A stretch of 13,724 bases of DNA from Candidatus Methanoprimaticola hominis (GTDB lineage Archaea > Thermoplasmatota > Thermoplasmata > Methanomassiliicoccales > Methanomethylophilaceae), in assembly GCA_006954465.1 (NCBI GenBank), contig LVVU01000026.1, positions 1,691-15,414 on the forward strand, written 5' to 3'. A program made the position numbers and the translations under genes. The notes beneath the pieces are model-generated. The model saw nothing but the letters and a program-made list of their open reading frames with translations, did not search any database and was not told where the DNA came from. Within the stretch, counting starts at the first letter, position 1; each line of letters begins with the position of its first letter. Positions 13,246 to 13,724 of the stretch are shown here, piece after piece.

Positions 13246-13724
13246 TGAAAGTACCGAAGCAGCCCGAGGTCAACATCGGGATGATCGGGCACGTCGACCA
13301 CGGGAAGACGACCCTGACCAGAGCCCTCTCCGGAGAGTGGACCGACCGTCACTCCGAGGAACTGAAGAGGGGAATCTCGATCCGCCTCGGATACGCTGAT
13401 GTTGCGTTCTACAAGTGCCCTCAGTGTCAGGGCGCCGCCGCGTACGGCACCAACAAGAAGTGCGCGAACTGCGGAGCCGACACCGAGTTCCTCAGGGCCG
13501 TATCCTTCGTGGATGCGCCCGGGCACGAGACACTCATGGCTACCATGCTGTCGGGTGCCGCCCTCATGGACGGAGCCCTGCTGCTCGTGGCCGCCAATGA
13601 GAAGTGCCCTCAGCCCCAGACCAAGGAGCATCTGATGGCCCTGTCGATCATCGGTATCGACAAGATCATCATCGTGCAGAACAAGATCGATATCGTCACC
13701 CGCGAGCAGGCGATCGAGAACTAC
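13245..13724 (+). CDS. eif2g: Translation initiation factor aIF2 subunit gamma, cut by the window end
   Basis: The first 160 codons are visible and open to the last base. ATG 13245 overlaps the S6e stop by one base, with GGAG 6 nt upstream. It is the GTPase core of the aIF2 heterotrimer that carries initiator Met-tRNA to the small subunit. The visible part is the G domain: [14 protein letters not shown] (P-loop), switch 1 with [12 protein letters not shown], a zinc knuckle CPQC...CANC typical of the gamma subunit and absent from EF1[23 protein letters not shown] (switch 2), and NKID. The zinc knuckle and the [11 protein letters not shown] segment distinguish it from SelB and EF-Tu. The fragment should be about one third of a protein near 410 aa. 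Confidence 0.96.
   Translation, partial: MKVPKQPEVNIGMIGHVDHGKTTLTRALSGEWTDRHSEELKRGISIRLGYADVAFYKCPQCQGAAAYGTNKKCANCGADTEFLRAVSFVDAPGHETLMATMLSGAALMDGALLLVAANEKCPQPQTKEHLMALSIIGIDKIIIVQNKIDIVTREQAIENY

Noticed and set aside
1..13724. CRISPR array, tRNA, rRNA, insertion sequence or intein
   Set aside because: No regularly spaced repeats, no cloverleaf-like A/B box pattern, no transposase motifs or terminal repeats, and aIF5B and aIF2-gamma have uninterrupted motifs.

Overview
The window is a stretch of archaeal chromosome. The evidence is the set of archaeal/eukaryote-type translation genes (L7Ae, S28e, L24e, aIF5B, S6e, aIF2-gamma), A/T-rich TATA boxes about 25 nt ahead of starts, several apparently leaderless genes, and Shine-Dalgarno sites of the GGAG/AGGTGA type at operon-internal starts. 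High GC with strong third-position bias, an HdrD-like protein, DHPS and 6-phospho-3-hexuloisomerase fit the Thermoplasmatota, most likely a Methanomassiliicoccales methanogen. That placement is inferred from general knowledge, not from a search.

Layout. (1) 1-2254: the 3' part of a nickel-pincer LarA (lactate racemase family) gene, followed by an HdrD/GlcF-type iron-sulfur protein. (2) 2256-3237: dihydropteroate synthase, overlapping tail-to-tail with a small zinc-ribbon, tail-anchored protein (DUF2116-like) on the minus strand. (3) 3238-3940: a divergent promoter region with a perfect palindrome between two TATA boxes. It leads into a ubiquitin-like reading frame whose start and end both look frameshifted, then a small protein faintly like a histidine-free JAB/MPN domain. 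(4) 3943-5521, minus strand: a translationally coupled pair, an endonuclease-IV-like TIM barrel and 6-phospho-3-hexuloisomerase. (5) 5522-5638: a divergent promoter region with an inverted repeat. (6) 5639-8215: three overlapping membrane-protein genes, the last a GT87/DUF2029-type glycosyltransferase. (7) 8208-11386: the translation operon L7Ae-S28e-L24e-Ndk-aIF5B, whose TATA box overlaps the stop codon of the gene before it. (8) 11403-12950: a cardiolipin-synthase-like PLD protein with degenerate active sites; its open frame runs 116 nt into the next gene. (9) 12792-13724: S6e and the 5' part of aIF2-gamma, driven by a strong TATA box lying inside the PLD frame.

How the genes relate. Regions 7 and 9 are core translation genes in arrangements common in Euryarchaeota; the PLD gene sits between them. 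Region 1 suggests 2-hydroxyacid isomerisation next to an electron-transfer protein. Region 4 suggests ribulose-monophosphate chemistry next to a possibly non-nuclease TIM barrel. The least explained part is region 3. No CRISPR array, tRNA, rRNA, insertion sequence or intein was seen.
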